Assembly (NCBI RefSeq): GCF_039539485.1
Contig: NZ_BAABDF010000003.1
Location: forward strand, 248,001 to 312,000
DNA length: 64,000 bases
Reading direction: 5' to 3'
From: Celeribacter arenosi
GTDB lineage: Bacteria > Pseudomonadota > Alphaproteobacteria > Rhodobacterales > Rhodobacteraceae
Shown here piece by piece: positions 36,165-45,155 of the stretch. A model generated the notes under the pieces. That model was not told the DNA's origin. It made no database searches and was given only the letters and a program-made list of their open reading frames with translations. A program made the position numbers and the translations under genes. Numbering within the stretch: position 1 is the stretch's first letter; each line of letters starts with the position of its first letter.

Positions 36165-38248
36165 AATTTTCAATCGCCGATGTTTTTCGCCCCACGATCC
36201 TGCTCGCATTGGGCCTAATGGTCGTCATCGTCATGATGGTCCTTCCTGTCCCGTCGTGGCTCCTTGATCTGGGACTGGCGGCCAGTTTTGGCCTTGCGAT
36301 TTTGATATTCACCGTGACGCTTTTTATTGAGCGTCCTCTGGATTTTTCCGCTTTTCCAACCGTCCTGCTCGCTAGCTTGATGCTTCGCCTGTCGCTCAAC
36401 GTTTCGTCGACGAAGTTGATCATTGGCGAGGGCCACACCGGTACGCGTGCCGCAGGGGCCGTCATCGAAGGCTTCGCAAGCTTCGTTATGAACGGCTCGG
36501 TTTTGTTGGGGCTCGTGGTTTTCACCGTTCTTTTGATCGTCAACTTTATGGTGATTACCAAAGGGGCCGGGCGCATGGCGGAGGTCGGTGCCCGTTTCGC
36601 GCTGGACGGTATGCCGGGTCGCCAGCTTGCAATTGACGCAGACCTCTCGGCAGGCGCGATTACCCACGAAGAAGCCAAACAGAGACGGGAAACAGAGCTC
36701 GCCGAGACGACGTTTTTCGGCTCGCTTGATGGTGCATCCAAGTTTGTAAAAGGCGACGCGGTCGCAGGCCTTCTCATCACGCTGTTGAACCTTGTGATGG
36801 GGCTGGTGATCGGTATTTCGATCCATGGAATGCCGCTTGGTCAGGCTTTTAACACGTACTCAATCCTCACGGTGGGTGACGGTCTCGTCAGCCAGATTCC
36901 ATCGGTGGTAATCTCGATTGCAGCGGCGCTCTTGTTGGCGAAAGGGGGAACCTCGGGTTCCGCTGACCTCGCCATCTTCAAACAACTCGGTAACTACCCG
37001 CCAGCCCTCTACACCGTTGCCGTGATGATGGGGCTTTTTGGTCTGGTGCCTGGCCTGCCGTTCATTCCTTTCATGGGGGGTGCCATCGGCCTGGCGACAG
37101 CGGCGTATTTTGTGTCCCGAAAGGCCGCGGAAACCAAGCTCGACATTGAACAAGGCCAAGCGAAAGCAGATGTCGTCGAGAAAAAGGAGTCTCTCGGAGA
37201 CATTCTTGATCTGGATGACATCCACGTCGAGTTCTCGCCAGATCTCGTGTCGATGGTACTCGACCCCCAAACCGGACTGGACGCGCGGATATCGAACATG
37301 CGCAATCACGTGGCGTCGTTCTTTGGTCTGGTTTTGCCTGAAATCCGGCTCACCGACGACCCGACCCTTCCGCCCGCGTCCTATGTGATCCGCATTCAGG
37401 GCGTTGAACAAGCCCGCGACACTATTCGCCAGGACAAAGTCCTCGCGCTCCTGACCAACGAATTGGAAGGTTTGCCAACGGGGGAGGATGTATCTGAACC
37501 GGTTTATGGCGCACCCGCACGTTGGATTGAAACCGGTAAAAAAGAGGACGCAGTGCTGGCGGGTTGCACCGTTGTCACCCCGACCGAGGTGCTCGCCACC
37601 CACCTTCTGGAAGTTATTAAACGCAACTTCTCACGGCTGCTGTCGTTGAAATCCCTGCGCCGGCTTCTCGACGAAATGACCAACCTGTCCGATCCAGTGC
37701 GCAACGAGGCAAACCGGAAACTTCTCGAGGATCTTGTGCCCGAAAAGGTCCCGCTGGACCTATTGTTGTCGGTCCTTCGTCTGTTGCTCGAAGAGCGCGT
37801 GTCGATCAGAAACCTGTCCCTCATCATGGAGGCAATCTCTGAGGCGCGCGGCGCCCATGCCACGCCCGAGTCGATCTGCGAACATGTACGTCAACGCCTC
37901 GGTTTCCAGATCGTCTCGGAACTACGTCGCAGCGATGGAACACTCCCGCTCCTGCAACTTGCGCCCGAATGGGAAGAGCGCTTTGTCACGCATCAAATCG
38001 AAGGTGATCGTGGACGTTCCGACGTTGCGCTTCCCCCCGATGATTTCAATCGCCTCGCGCGTTCCATGGCCGACAAAATCGCACGGGCGAGCGAGAACGG
38101 CGTTTATCCGGCAGTGATCACGTCGACAAAGCGCCGCCGGTTCCTACGCACCGTGCTGTCTGCTCAGGGCATCCAGAACCCGGTCTTTTCGTTCGAGGAA
38201 ATTGGAACCGATGCGCGTCCCTCGCTCGTGGGTCTCGTTCCGGCATGA
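36161..38248 (+). CDS. flhA: Flagellar export gate protein FlhA
   Basis: A 695-residue export-gate component with eight membrane helices in the N-terminal half and a large cytoplasmic ring domain (about residues 340-695). The FHIPEP-family signature region includes ASLMLRLSLNVSSTKLIIG, MVITKGAGRMAEVGARFALD and QIPSVVISIAAALLL (shown in parts). The start at 36161 gives the family-typical MKFSIADVFRPT and couples to a leader ORF; an ATG 12 bases upstream is the alternative. It overlaps fliR by four bases. Confidence 0.96.
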   Translation: MKFSIADVFRPTILLALGLMVVIVMMVLPVPSWLLDLGLAASFGLAILIFTVTLFIERPLDFSAFPTVLLASLMLRLSLNVSSTKLIIGEGHTGTRAAGAVIEGFASFVMNGSVLLGLVVFTVLLIVNFMVITKGAGRMAEVGARFALDGMPGRQLAIDADLSAGAITHEEAKQRRETELAETTFFGSLDGASKFVKGDAVAGLLITLLNLVMGLVIGISIHGMPLGQAFNTYSILTVGDGLVSQIPSVVISIAAALLLAKGGTSGSADLAIFKQLGNYPPALYTVAVMMGLFGLVPGLPFIPFMGGAIGLATAAYFVSRKAAETKLDIEQGQAKADVVEKKESLGDILDLDDIHVEFSPDLVSMVLDPQTGLDARISNMRNHVASFFGLVLPEIRLTDDPTLPPASYVIRIQGVEQARDTIRQDKVLALLTNELEGLPTGEDVSEPVYGAPARWIETGKKEDAVLAGCTVVTPTEVLATHLLEVIKRNFSRLLSLKSLRRLLDEMTNLSDPVRNEANRKLLEDLVPEKVPLDLLLSVLRLLLEERVSIRNLSLIMEAISEARGAHATPESICEHVRQRLGFQIVSELRRSDGTLPLLQLAPEWEERFVTHQIEGDRGRSDVALPPDDFNRLARSMADKIARASENGVYPAVITSTKRRRFLRTVLSAQGIQNPVFSFEEIGTDARPSLVGLVPA

Positions 38249-39024
38249 CGGATTCTGTGGCCCTTTTACTTTCGCTGGGATTGTCCTGGATTGGGGTCGC
38301 ATTTTTGATCTTCGTGCGGGTTGGTGCGGCTATGGCTGTTCTGCCTGCTTTTGGCGAAAAATCCATTCCCCAACGAATTCGTCTGGTCCTCACGATTGCC
38401 TTCACGATGATCGTCTTTCCCTCGGTTGCCGGCGATCTGAAGTCGCTCGATCTCGTACCTGCCGCCATGGGCGGCGCAATCTTCCCAGAGGTCATCGCGG
38501 GTCTTGTTTTTGGCCTCGCCTTCCGGCTGTTCGTGATGACCCTGCAAATGGCGGGCGTTATGATCGCGCAGTCTACTTCCCTGTCCCAGATTTTCGGCGG
38601 CGGTGTCGTCGAAGCGCAACCCGCGATCGGGCACATTCTCTCCGTTGCAGGCCTCGCATTGGCGGTCATGCTCGGCCTACATGTGCGTCTGGCCGAACTT
38701 TTGATCGTGTCATACACGCTTTTCCCGTTCGGCGAATTTGTCTCGGCGCAGGATTTGTTGACCTGGGGCACATCCCACGTTGGCGCGACTTTTTCACTGG
38801 CCTTTACCCTCGCCGCGCCCTTTGTGATCGGGTCGTTGATCTATAACGTCGCGCTCGGCGTCATCAACCGCGCGATGCCTCAGTTGATGGTCGCCTTCGT
38901 AGGCGCGCCCGCGATCACACTTGGCGGGCTGATACTTCTATTTGCCTGCGCGCCGGTCCTCCTCGAAGTTTGGCAGGGTGAATTCGCCAAACTACTCGTG
39001 AACCCGTTCGGGGGAATGCGATGA
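38245..39024 (+). CDS. fliR: Flagellar export gate protein FliR
   Basis: A 259-residue polytopic export-gate subunit of the usual length, with six hydrophobic segments. The family region FVRVGAAMAVLPAFGEKSIPQR and the loop SLSQIFGGGVVEAQPAIG (shown in parts) identify it. It is coupled to flhA by ATGA upstream and flhB by ATGA downstream, forming flhA-fliR-flhB. FliP and FliQ, which assemble with it, are encoded in separate operons in this cluster. Confidence 0.94.
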   Translation: MTDSVALLLSLGLSWIGVAFLIFVRVGAAMAVLPAFGEKSIPQRIRLVLTIAFTMIVFPSVAGDLKSLDLVPAAMGGAIFPEVIAGLVFGLAFRLFVMTLQMAGVMIAQSTSLSQIFGGGVVEAQPAIGHILSVAGLALAVMLGLHVRLAELLIVSYTLFPFGEFVSAQDLLTWGTSHVGATFSLAFTLAAPFVIGSLIYNVALGVINRAMPQLMVAFVGAPAITLGGLILLFACAPVLLEVWQGEFAKLLVNPFGGMR

Positions 39025-40118
39025 GCGGCGGTGAAGACTCAGGTGAAAAGCAGTACGAGCCGTCACAAAAGAAACTCGATGACGCCCGTAAGAAGGGGGA
39101 AATCCCCCGATCTGCCGACTTAACAACCGCTGCAGCCTATGCGGGGTTCGTATTGGCTGGCCTTGCGGTAGGTGGACCGGCCCTGCGCGGCCTCGGTAAT
39201 ACATTGCAGAACTTTCTGGGCAGCGTCGATCAACACGCCATGGACTGGTTCGAAGGCAGCGCGTCACCCCTATCCGCGCGCCTGTTTTCAGATGTCCTTT
39301 GGGATCTTCTCCCATTTGTCGTCATTCCGGCAGTACTTGCATTGCTCACAATATTCGCCACCAGATCGATGGTCTTCGCGCCCAGCCGGATCGAGCCAAA
39401 GCTGTCAAAAATCTCGCTGATTTCCAACGCCAAGAACAAATTTGGTCGAAGTGGTCTATTCGAATTCGCCAAGAGTTTCTCGAAGCTGACCATTTACGGC
39501 ATTGTTCTGGGCGTTTTTCTCTACGGAAAACTGCCGCTCCTGATGTCCATGGTCGGAATTGGCCCCGGCGTCGCGACCCGTATGATGGTCGAGCTAACTG
39601 TGGAGTTCATGACGCTCGTTGTCGGGATTGCGATCGTCATCGGTGGGATCGACTATCTGTTCCAATATTTCGAACACATCCGCAAACACCGCATGTCTCG
39701 CAAAGACATGACCGACGAGTCCAAGGAGCAGGAAGGCGATCCGCACGTCAAACAGCAACGTCGCCAGAAGGGCTACGAAATCGCGATGAACCAGATGCTG
39801 TCTGATGTTCCAAAGGCGGATGTTGTTATCGTTAACCCGACTCACTACGCCGTGGCTTTGCAGTGGGATCGCCTGCGCGGCGGTGCGCCCGTCTGTGTCG
39901 CGAAGGGCGTCGACGACGTGGCGGCGCGCATCCGCGAAAAGGCCGCGGAAAGCGGCGTGCCCATCCACAGCGATCCACCGACGGCGCGTGCCCTGTTTGC
40001 AACGATTGATATCGGGTCGGAGATCGCGCCGGAACACTACAAAGCTGTCGCCGCCTCGATCCGGTTTGCGGAAGCAATCCGTCAGCGTGCCAAGAAAGGG
40101 TTTGGTGGTTCGAAATGA
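39021..40118 (+). CDS. flhB: Flagellar export switch protein FlhB
   Basis: A 365-residue export protein with four membrane helices in the N-terminal half and a cytoplasmic domain with the self-cleavage site NPTH at about residues 272-275 (VIVNPTHYAVAL), needed for switching from hook to filament substrates. The N-terminus GEKQYEPSQKKLDDARKKGE is diagnostic. It overlaps fliR and the next small gene by four bases each. Confidence 0.96.
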   Translation: MSGGEDSGEKQYEPSQKKLDDARKKGEIPRSADLTTAAAYAGFVLAGLAVGGPALRGLGNTLQNFLGSVDQHAMDWFEGSASPLSARLFSDVLWDLLPFVVIPAVLALLTIFATRSMVFAPSRIEPKLSKISLISNAKNKFGRSGLFEFAKSFSKLTIYGIVLGVFLYGKLPLLMSMVGIGPGVATRMMVELTVEFMTLVVGIAIVIGGIDYLFQYFEHIRKHRMSRKDMTDESKEQEGDPHVKQQRRQKGYEIAMNQMLSDVPKADVVIVNPTHYAVALQWDRLRGGAPVCVAKGVDDVAARIREKAAESGVPIHSDPPTARALFATIDIGSEIAPEHYKAVAASIRFAEAIRQRAKKGFGGSK

Positions 40119-40492
40119 GCAAGATGTCGAAAAACCTCGCCCGTCTGAGCGACATCGCGCGCGTTCAGTTGAACCTGGAGATGGCAAAAATGGCCGAAAT
40201 ACAACGCCGCGAGGACGCTCAGCGGGCAAAAATCACGGAACACGATCAGGAAGACGCGCGTATTCGCGGCGTGGTCACGTCCGATGATGTCGATTTGACA
40301 ATGCTCGCCGCGATGCCGGAATGGACACGTATGCGGGCAGGGCAGAAGGCCGATGCACAACGATCCCTCGCAGAGATCGCAGCGCAGCGCGAAACGCAAA
40401 TGCGTGCAACACGAAAGGCATTTGGAAAAAAGGACGCGTTGGAAAAGCTGACGGCGCACAGCAAAGAGACGCCGCGTTCTCAGGAAGGTTAG
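40115..40492 (+). CDS. Small helical protein downstream of flhB, unknown
   Basis: A 125-residue, highly charged protein predicted to be almost entirely helical (coiled-coil-like segments about residues 15-50 and 75-110). It is coupled to flhB by ATGA and has no membrane or signal segment. Size, charge and location would fit a FliJ-type export chaperone, which is otherwise not found in the cluster, but no FliJ signature is visible. It converges with the fliL-family gene, overlapping it by four bases. Confidence 0.6.
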   Translation: MSKMSKNLARLSDIARVQLNLEMAKMAEIQRREDAQRAKITEHDQEDARIRGVVTSDDVDLTMLAAMPEWTRMRAGQKADAQRSLAEIAAQRETQMRATRKAFGKKDALEKLTAHSKETPRSQEG

Positions 40493-40995
40493 TTCATATC
40501 CTGACGCACGATGTCGGTGACCAACACGTCATGGATTTCTGTACCCACAGTCACCTGCGCGGCCTGCACCAGATTGCGGCGTAGGGTGCTCATGGCTGCG
40601 CCGTCGGTAAAGGTTCCTTTGAAGCCGCCTGCATTCGCGTGATCAAACAAAACCTGCAGAAATGCGTCCCGCAACTTTGGCTCACGCGCGTAGATTGCTT
40701 CGCGGAATCCAGCGTCAGTTTCGAGGTTGAGCGACATCACAACCATTGCCGCGATCCGGTCACCGTCAATGTCGGGGATAACAAACTGGTTGTTGAGTTT
40801 GACGTATTCGTAGGTCGAGGTATCCACTTCGGGCTCGTGCGCGACGGCGATAAGTTCGCTGTGGCCTCCGTCCGAGGGGGCCGCACATGGGTCAATTTCG
40901 ACTACTTCCGCGGGCGGACGTAGCATCAGTCCGCCCCCGACGCCGGCACCGAGGCCAACGAGTGGCAGTAGAAGTGGCATGAGTTTTCCAAGCAC
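40489..40995 (-). CDS. FliL-family basal body protein (copy 2)
   Basis: A 168-residue protein with an N-terminal membrane segment (about residues 5-25), a short linker and a periplasmic domain resembling FliL (EYVKLNNQFVIPDI; VMSLNLETDAGFREAIY; VTDIVRQDMN). It is last in the leftward flgB-to-fliL operon. It is distinct from the fliL at 31216. Alphaproteobacteria often carry more than one FliL-domain protein; division of labour is unknown. The gene starts 12 bases after flgH ends. Confidence 0.78.
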   Translation of the reverse strand: MLGKLMPLLLPLVGLGAGVGGGLMLRPPAEVVEIDPCAAPSDGGHSELIAVAHEPEVDTSTYEYVKLNNQFVIPDIDGDRIAAMVVMSLNLETDAGFREAIYAREPKLRDAFLQVLFDHANAGGFKGTFTDGAAMSTLRRNLVQAAQVTVGTEIHDVLVTDIVRQDMN

Positions 40996-41007
40996 GATGT
41001 CTATTCC

Positions 41008-41733
41008 TTAAAACGGCAGGACAATGTCTGCGATTTGTTGACCATATCGCGGCTGTTGAACCTGACTGATCTGACCGCGACCGCCGTACGAAATTCGTGC
41101 AGAGGCAATTTTGTCGTAGGTGATGTTATTCTGGCGCGAAACATCTTCGGGGCGCACATATCCTTCGACGAGGAGCTCGCGAATTTCGAAGTTCACCCGC
41201 ACCTCCTGCGATCCCTGGATGCGCAAAACGCCGTTTGGCAGAACGTCGACGATAGTTGCCGCGACCATCAATTCGATCTTTTCGTTACGGCTAACGGACC
41301 CGTTCCCTGTCGATGCGGAGGACGAATTTGTCCCGACTGCATTCGCGAGGCTCGCACCTTCCGGCAGGGACCGATCCACGCGCTGGGAAATGCCGAATAG
41401 ATCAGGAATGCCCATCGACTCCGAACCTGAACGATTGCGGCTCGTCGTGTTGGAAATCTCCGCCTTTTCGTCGATTTCAATGACTACGGTTAGGATATCG
41501 CCCCGTTCCATCGCGCGCCGGTCTCCCAGAAGTGAGTGGCGCGAAGCGGTCCACAAAGACGCGCCATTCACCGCGCTGCGTTGTTCGATTTGCTCGGGAA
41601 GCGGCGGGTAGAGCATGGCCGATGCCTCGGGCGAGTCCTGAATGGGTGTGAATTCGGGCAAACGCCCAACTGTATCGAGGTTCGTGCAGGCGGAAACGCC
41701 CATGGTGAGGAGCAAGAGGTATGACATGCGCAT
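41008..41733 (-). CDS. flgH: Flagellar L-ring lipoprotein FlgH
   Basis: A 241-residue outer-membrane ring lipoprotein. A lipobox-type signal (MGVSAC, Cys at about 16) precedes the mature chain; core segments SLWTASRHSLLGDRRAMERGD and DILTVVIEIDEKAEISNTTSR (in parts) and the C-terminal VRPEDVSRQNNITYDKIASARISYGG (in part) are typical. It follows flgA after 20 bases in the leftward operon. Confidence 0.94.
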   Translation of the reverse strand: MRMSYLLLLTMGVSACTNLDTVGRLPEFTPIQDSPEASAMLYPPLPEQIEQRSAVNGASLWTASRHSLLGDRRAMERGDILTVVIEIDEKAEISNTTSRNRSGSESMGIPDLFGISQRVDRSLPEGASLANAVGTNSSSASTGNGSVSRNEKIELMVAATIVDVLPNGVLRIQGSQEVRVNFEIRELLVEGYVRPEDVSRQNNITYDKIASARISYGGRGQISQVQQPRYGQQIADIVLPF

Positions 41734-41753
41734 GGCGGGTCGCTTCCTTGAGG

Positions 41754-42182
41754 CTAGGGGGTAATGACATGGATGGTTCCGTCTTTGGCAACGATGCCCG
41801 AGACGGTGGATTTCGACGTTAGGTTCATCGCGCGGACCGTGTCTCCGGGGCCGGCGCGACCTAATGCGCGCGCTTCCGCAGAGATGGTCAGTCCGCCGGT
41901 GGCATAGACAAGTCGCACGATCTGATTTCGCTCAACCGTGGCGGGCGGACCGATATCGCCCATCCGAACAGGGCGGCCCGAATACAGAACGACGCGTGCC
42001 TCAAGCCCGACGGCCTCCCCGATTGTTGAAATCGCGCCTGCGATATCCCCGTCCACAATCGCAAGATCTTCTGAACTCAGCACGGATTGGGGACGGATCG
42101 TGCGTGCGGCGACGACGGTTTCTGCCACGACCGGCGGCGCCGTTAACGCGAAGGCGACTATGAAAAACGATGCTCGGATCAT
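41754..42182 (-). CDS. flgA: Flagella basal body P-ring formation chaperone FlgA
   Basis: A 142-residue short form of the FlgI chaperone with a signal peptide (about residues 1-19, cleavage after VVA) and an SAF-type domain (LVYATGGLTISAEARALGRAGPGD in part; GIVAKDGTIHV). Only the C-terminal SAF part of longer FlgA proteins is present, as is usual in alphaproteobacteria. It overlaps flgG by four bases. Confidence 0.88.
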   Translation of the reverse strand: MIRASFFIVAFALTAPPVVAETVVAARTIRPQSVLSSEDLAIVDGDIAGAISTIGEAVGLEARVVLYSGRPVRMGDIGPPATVERNQIVRLVYATGGLTISAEARALGRAGPGDTVRAMNLTSKSTVSGIVAKDGTIHVITP

Positions 42183-42964
42183 CTGACGTTCGACGTAGCT
42201 GAGAGCATTTGGTCGGCCGCCGTGATGACCTTTGCATTCAATTCGTACCCGCGCTGGGCTTCGATCAGTTCGGTCACCTCTCTGACGGCATCAACCGAAC
42301 TGTCTTCGAGATACCCTTGGCGAACCGTTCCCAGCCCCTCGGAACCAGGTGTGGTTACAAATGCAGGCCCCGAACCGGCTGTTTCGAGAAACAGGTTCGA
42401 CCCGATGGCTTCCAGACCTTTGGCGTTTGAAAACCCGGCCAAGGTGAATTGTCCGAGCTGTTCTGCTTCCACGCGGTCGTTGAAGTACGCGTAAACCTCG
42501 CCCTGCGCGTTGATCGAAATGGAACGCGCATCGTCGGGAATGACGATATCGGGCACGACACTGTGACCATCCGATGTAACGATAAGACCATCGGCCGACC
42601 GTTTCAGACCGCCGTCGCGGGTGTAGGCGGATTGACCCGATGGCAGCGTAACCTCGAGATACCCGTTGCCTTCGATTGCGATATCGAGGTCGCCACCGGT
42701 TTGCGACAAAGATCCCTGCGCCAGTTCAACAGTCACCGAGGAGGGTCGAACCCCAAGCCCGAGCTGCACGCCGGTCGGCAAAACCGTTCCGTCCGATGCG
42801 TTGATCGTGCCGGGGCGTGTCAGCTGTTGATAGTGCAGGTCAGCAAACTCGGCGCGGCGCGCGTTGTAGCCGGTGGTGTTCATGTTCGCGAGGTTTTGGG
42901 AAATCGTTTCCACGCGCATCTGCTGCGCACTCATTCCGGTGGCCGCGATTTTAAGTGCTCTCAT
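42179..42964 (-). CDS. flgG: Flagellar distal rod protein FlgG
   Basis: A 261-residue distal rod protein of normal length. The N-terminus MRALKIAATGMSAQQMRVET and SQNLANMNTTGYNARRAEF carry the rod motif; the C-terminus has ELIEAQRGYELNAKVITAADQM (in part). It follows flgF after 14 bases and is coupled to flgA. FlgG is secreted by the flagellar export system and has no signal peptide. Confidence 0.95.
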   Translation of the reverse strand: MRALKIAATGMSAQQMRVETISQNLANMNTTGYNARRAEFADLHYQQLTRPGTINASDGTVLPTGVQLGLGVRPSSVTVELAQGSLSQTGGDLDIAIEGNGYLEVTLPSGQSAYTRDGGLKRSADGLIVTSDGHSVVPDIVIPDDARSISINAQGEVYAYFNDRVEAEQLGQFTLAGFSNAKGLEAIGSNLFLETAGSGPAFVTTPGSEGLGTVRQGYLEDSSVDAVREVTELIEAQRGYELNAKVITAADQMLSATSNVR

Positions 42965-42978
42965 AACGACAGTCCTTT

Positions 42979-43695
42979 CTAGCGGCCAAGCGTGGAGATC
43001 ACGGAGCGAATCCGTTCATCTTCTTGGTCGGTGAAATTTTTTCCCAACGTGTAGGCGTGCTGCACTTCGATCATCCGCGCGATTTCGGTAATCGCGTTGA
43101 CGTTCGAGTTTTCGACGTAGCCTTGGAGAATGACGCCTTCCTGCAGTGGCTCGAATCCGGCATCCGACGTGAAACGAACACCGTTGGTGCGGGACATACT
43201 GTTAGGATCGGTGGGCATATAGAGGCCGACTCTTGCGATCGGTGCCCCATCCGCAGAAAGCGTCCCGTCAGACGCTAGCCCGATGGATTTCGCCGATGTC
43301 GGGATGAAAATCGGTGCACCGCCGTCATCGAGCACCCGGTAACCATCGTGCGTCACCAGATCGCCTTGCTCATTGGGCGTAAACGCACCCGCGCGCGTTA
43401 AGGCTTCGCCATCAGGGGTCTCAATGAGGAAGAAACCATCGCCTTCAATCGCGAAATCGAATGTCCCGCCTGTCGGCGTCAGCGGCCCTTGGGCGTCATT
43501 GGTGTGGCGAACCTCGCCACTCGCCATGGACAGGGAATCTTCATCGGGCTCGAGCGCGGCGATATGTTCCGCGAAAATCAGACCCTCTTTGCGAAACCCG
43601 GTCGTAGAGACGTTGGCGATATTGTTTGCGATCGCCTGCATTTCATTTTTGAGACCGGACAGTCGGGTCAGGGCGGTGTAGCCTGCCGTATCCAT
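42979..43695 (-). CDS. flgF: Flagellar proximal rod protein FlgF
   Basis: A 238-residue rod protein starting MDTAGYTALTRLSGLKNEMQ with the rod motif AIANNIANVSTTGFRKEG and ending in an EIARMIEVQHAYTLGKNF helix. The ATG at 43695 shares one base with the fliQ stop (TGATG); the open frame continues upstream through fliQ but those residues are non-coding. It is in the order flgB-flgC-fliE-fliQ-flgF-flgG-flgA-flgH-fliL. Confidence 0.93.
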   Translation of the reverse strand: MDTAGYTALTRLSGLKNEMQAIANNIANVSTTGFRKEGLIFAEHIAALEPDEDSLSMASGEVRHTNDAQGPLTPTGGTFDFAIEGDGFFLIETPDGEALTRAGAFTPNEQGDLVTHDGYRVLDDGGAPIFIPTSAKSIGLASDGTLSADGAPIARVGLYMPTDPNSMSRTNGVRFTSDAGFEPLQEGVILQGYVENSNVNAITEIARMIEVQHAYTLGKNFTDQEDERIRSVISTLGR

Positions 43696-43961
43696 CACAT
43701 GCCTCCGATCAGTGGAATGATGCGGTCGGTGAAAAAGGCCACGAGTGTTTCGGTCATAAAGCCCATGGTGGCCCAAAAGACGATGAGGATGGCCACGAGT
43801 TTCGGCACGAAGGTAAGGGTCATTTCCTGAATGCTGGTCAGCGCCTGAAACAGGCCGACACCAACACCCGAAACCAGCGCGACGAGCAGGATTGGGGTCG
43901 AAATGATCACCCCGACCCAAAGACCCTGCCGCAGCGTATCGTAGAAAATCATGTCCTGCAT
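43695..43961 (-). CDS. fliQ: Flagellar export gate protein FliQ
   Basis: An 88-residue export-gate protein with two membrane helices (about residues 14-38 and 52-72), normal for FliQ. The segment FQALTSIQEMTLTFVPKL is the family hallmark. The start at 43961 lies four bases after the fliE stop; the frame extends into fliE without support. It is placed between fliE and flgF, as in several alphaproteobacterial clusters. Confidence 0.92.
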   Translation of the reverse strand: MQDMIFYDTLRQGLWVGVIISTPILLVALVSGVGVGLFQALTSIQEMTLTFVPKLVAILIVFWATMGFMTETLVAFFTDRIIPLIGGM

Positions 43962-43965
43962 GGCG

Positions 43966-44259
43966 CTACACCGGCATCCGGAGGATTTCTTGGTAGGCCT
44001 CGACAACCTTGTCACGAACGGTCACAGCCGCCTCTACGGCGAGTTCTGTTTGCGCCAGAGCCTGAACAAGAGCCTGGCTGTCCGCCTTGCCAATCAACGC
44101 TTGCTGAGCGGTTTCATCAGCGTTCTGCAATGTCTCCGCAAAACTGCCCGCTGCCTTCGCAAAGGCGCCGGTTTTCTCCGTTCCCGTACCGACTGTCGGT
44201 GCGGTTGCAGGTTTGGTTGCCGCATATCCAAGGGCGGCTGTGGCGGATCGGATGTCCAT
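43966..44259 (-). CDS. fliE: MS-ring/rod adapter FliE
   Basis: A 97-residue adapter joining MS ring and rod, the first substrate of the export gate. The C-terminal half ALAQTELAVEAAVTVRDKVVEAYQEILRMPV (in part, VRDKVVEAYQEILRMPV) is the conserved helix ending in the typical RMPV. The N-terminal region is variable and Ala/Thr rich. It follows flgC after 22 bases. Confidence 0.93.
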   Translation of the reverse strand: MDIRSATAALGYAATKPATAPTVGTGTEKTGAFAKAAGSFAETLQNADETAQQALIGKADSQALVQALAQTELAVEAAVTVRDKVVEAYQEILRMPV

Positions 44260-44281
44260 TCTGGTCTCCTTCCATGCGCCT

Positions 44282-44674
44282 TTAGCGACGCAACAAATCG
44301 AGTAGGGATGATGACATTTGGCGGGCCTGGTCGAACATTTTCAGGTTCGCCTCATAACTGCGCTGCGCTTCGCGCGAATCCGCAATTTCAATCATCAGAT
44401 CAACGTTTGACCCCGTGTAAAAACCGTTCTCACCCGCCATCGGATGACCGGGATCGTAAATTTCTGTTGGTTCTTTCGTGTCCAATTGAACGGGACCGGT
44501 GGAGACATGGCCACTGCGCGTGCCTCCAGTGACCATGGGTTCAAAAGCGACCACTTTGCGCTGGTACCCAGGCGTATCTGCGTTGGCGATGTTTTCGGAC
44601 ACGTGGCGCAGACGGTTGCTCTGCGCCTGCATACCGGACGCGGAAAGCGACATGGTTTTGAGAAGGTCGGACAT
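44282..44674 (-). CDS. flgC: Flagellar proximal rod protein FlgC
   Basis: A 130-residue rod protein. The N-terminus has SASGMQAQSNRLRHVSENIA and NADTPGYQRK, the conserved GYQRK motif; the C-terminus has EAQRSYEANLKMFDQARQM. Length is as expected. It is 11 bases after flgB. Confidence 0.94.
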   Translation of the reverse strand: MSDLLKTMSLSASGMQAQSNRLRHVSENIANADTPGYQRKVVAFEPMVTGGTRSGHVSTGPVQLDTKEPTEIYDPGHPMAGENGFYTGSNVDLMIEIADSREAQRSYEANLKMFDQARQMSSSLLDLLRR

Positions 44675-44685
44675 GCAATCGTCTC

Positions 44686-45075
44686 CTATCTACGGCCAAT
44701 GGAAAGCTTGAGAATGGTCAGCGACGATTTGTATGTCGTCAGCGCGAGATCGTGCTGGTGGCGCACCTCTGCCGCTTTCATCATTTCGCTTTCCAGTGAA
44801 ACGGTGTTGCCGTTCGGCGAACTCGAATCCGGCGAATCGATCATGGCGCCAAAATTGACGCCGCTGTCGGTCGCGGAGAGATGGCCCTGTCGCGTTGCGC
44901 GAAGGGTGGTTTGTGGCGTTTCGTTGGCCACAACTGACGCGAAATCCGCAACATCCTGTGCGCGGTATCCCGGTGTGTCAGCATTCGCGATGTTCTTCGC
45001 GATGATTTCCTGACGCGCAGTGGCATGATCTGCCAGTCCACTCGCCATTCGGAAAATGTTCAGGTTATTGAACAT
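44686..45075 (-). CDS. flgB: Flagellar proximal rod protein FlgB
   Basis: A 129-residue rod protein with the motif EIIAKNIANADTPGYRAQDV. The ATG at 45075 gives MFNNLNIFRMASGL; an upstream extension to 45219 would cross the divergent fliI start and is rejected. It heads the nine-gene leftward operon ending in the second fliL gene. The 80-base divergent gap to fliI has a GATTC (GANTC) site and a single TTAACC half-site. Confidence 0.93.
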   Translation of the reverse strand: MFNNLNIFRMASGLADHATARQEIIAKNIANADTPGYRAQDVADFASVVANETPQTTLRATRQGHLSATDSGVNFGAMIDSPDSSSPNGNTVSLESEMMKAAEVRHQHDLALTTYKSSLTILKLSIGRR

Positions 45076-45155
45076 CGGGGCTTCTCCCACGATTGGTCTC
45101 AACCAAGGCTTAACCCTGATTCCTTTAGAAAGGGTTGTCAGGATCGGAGAAGCAC

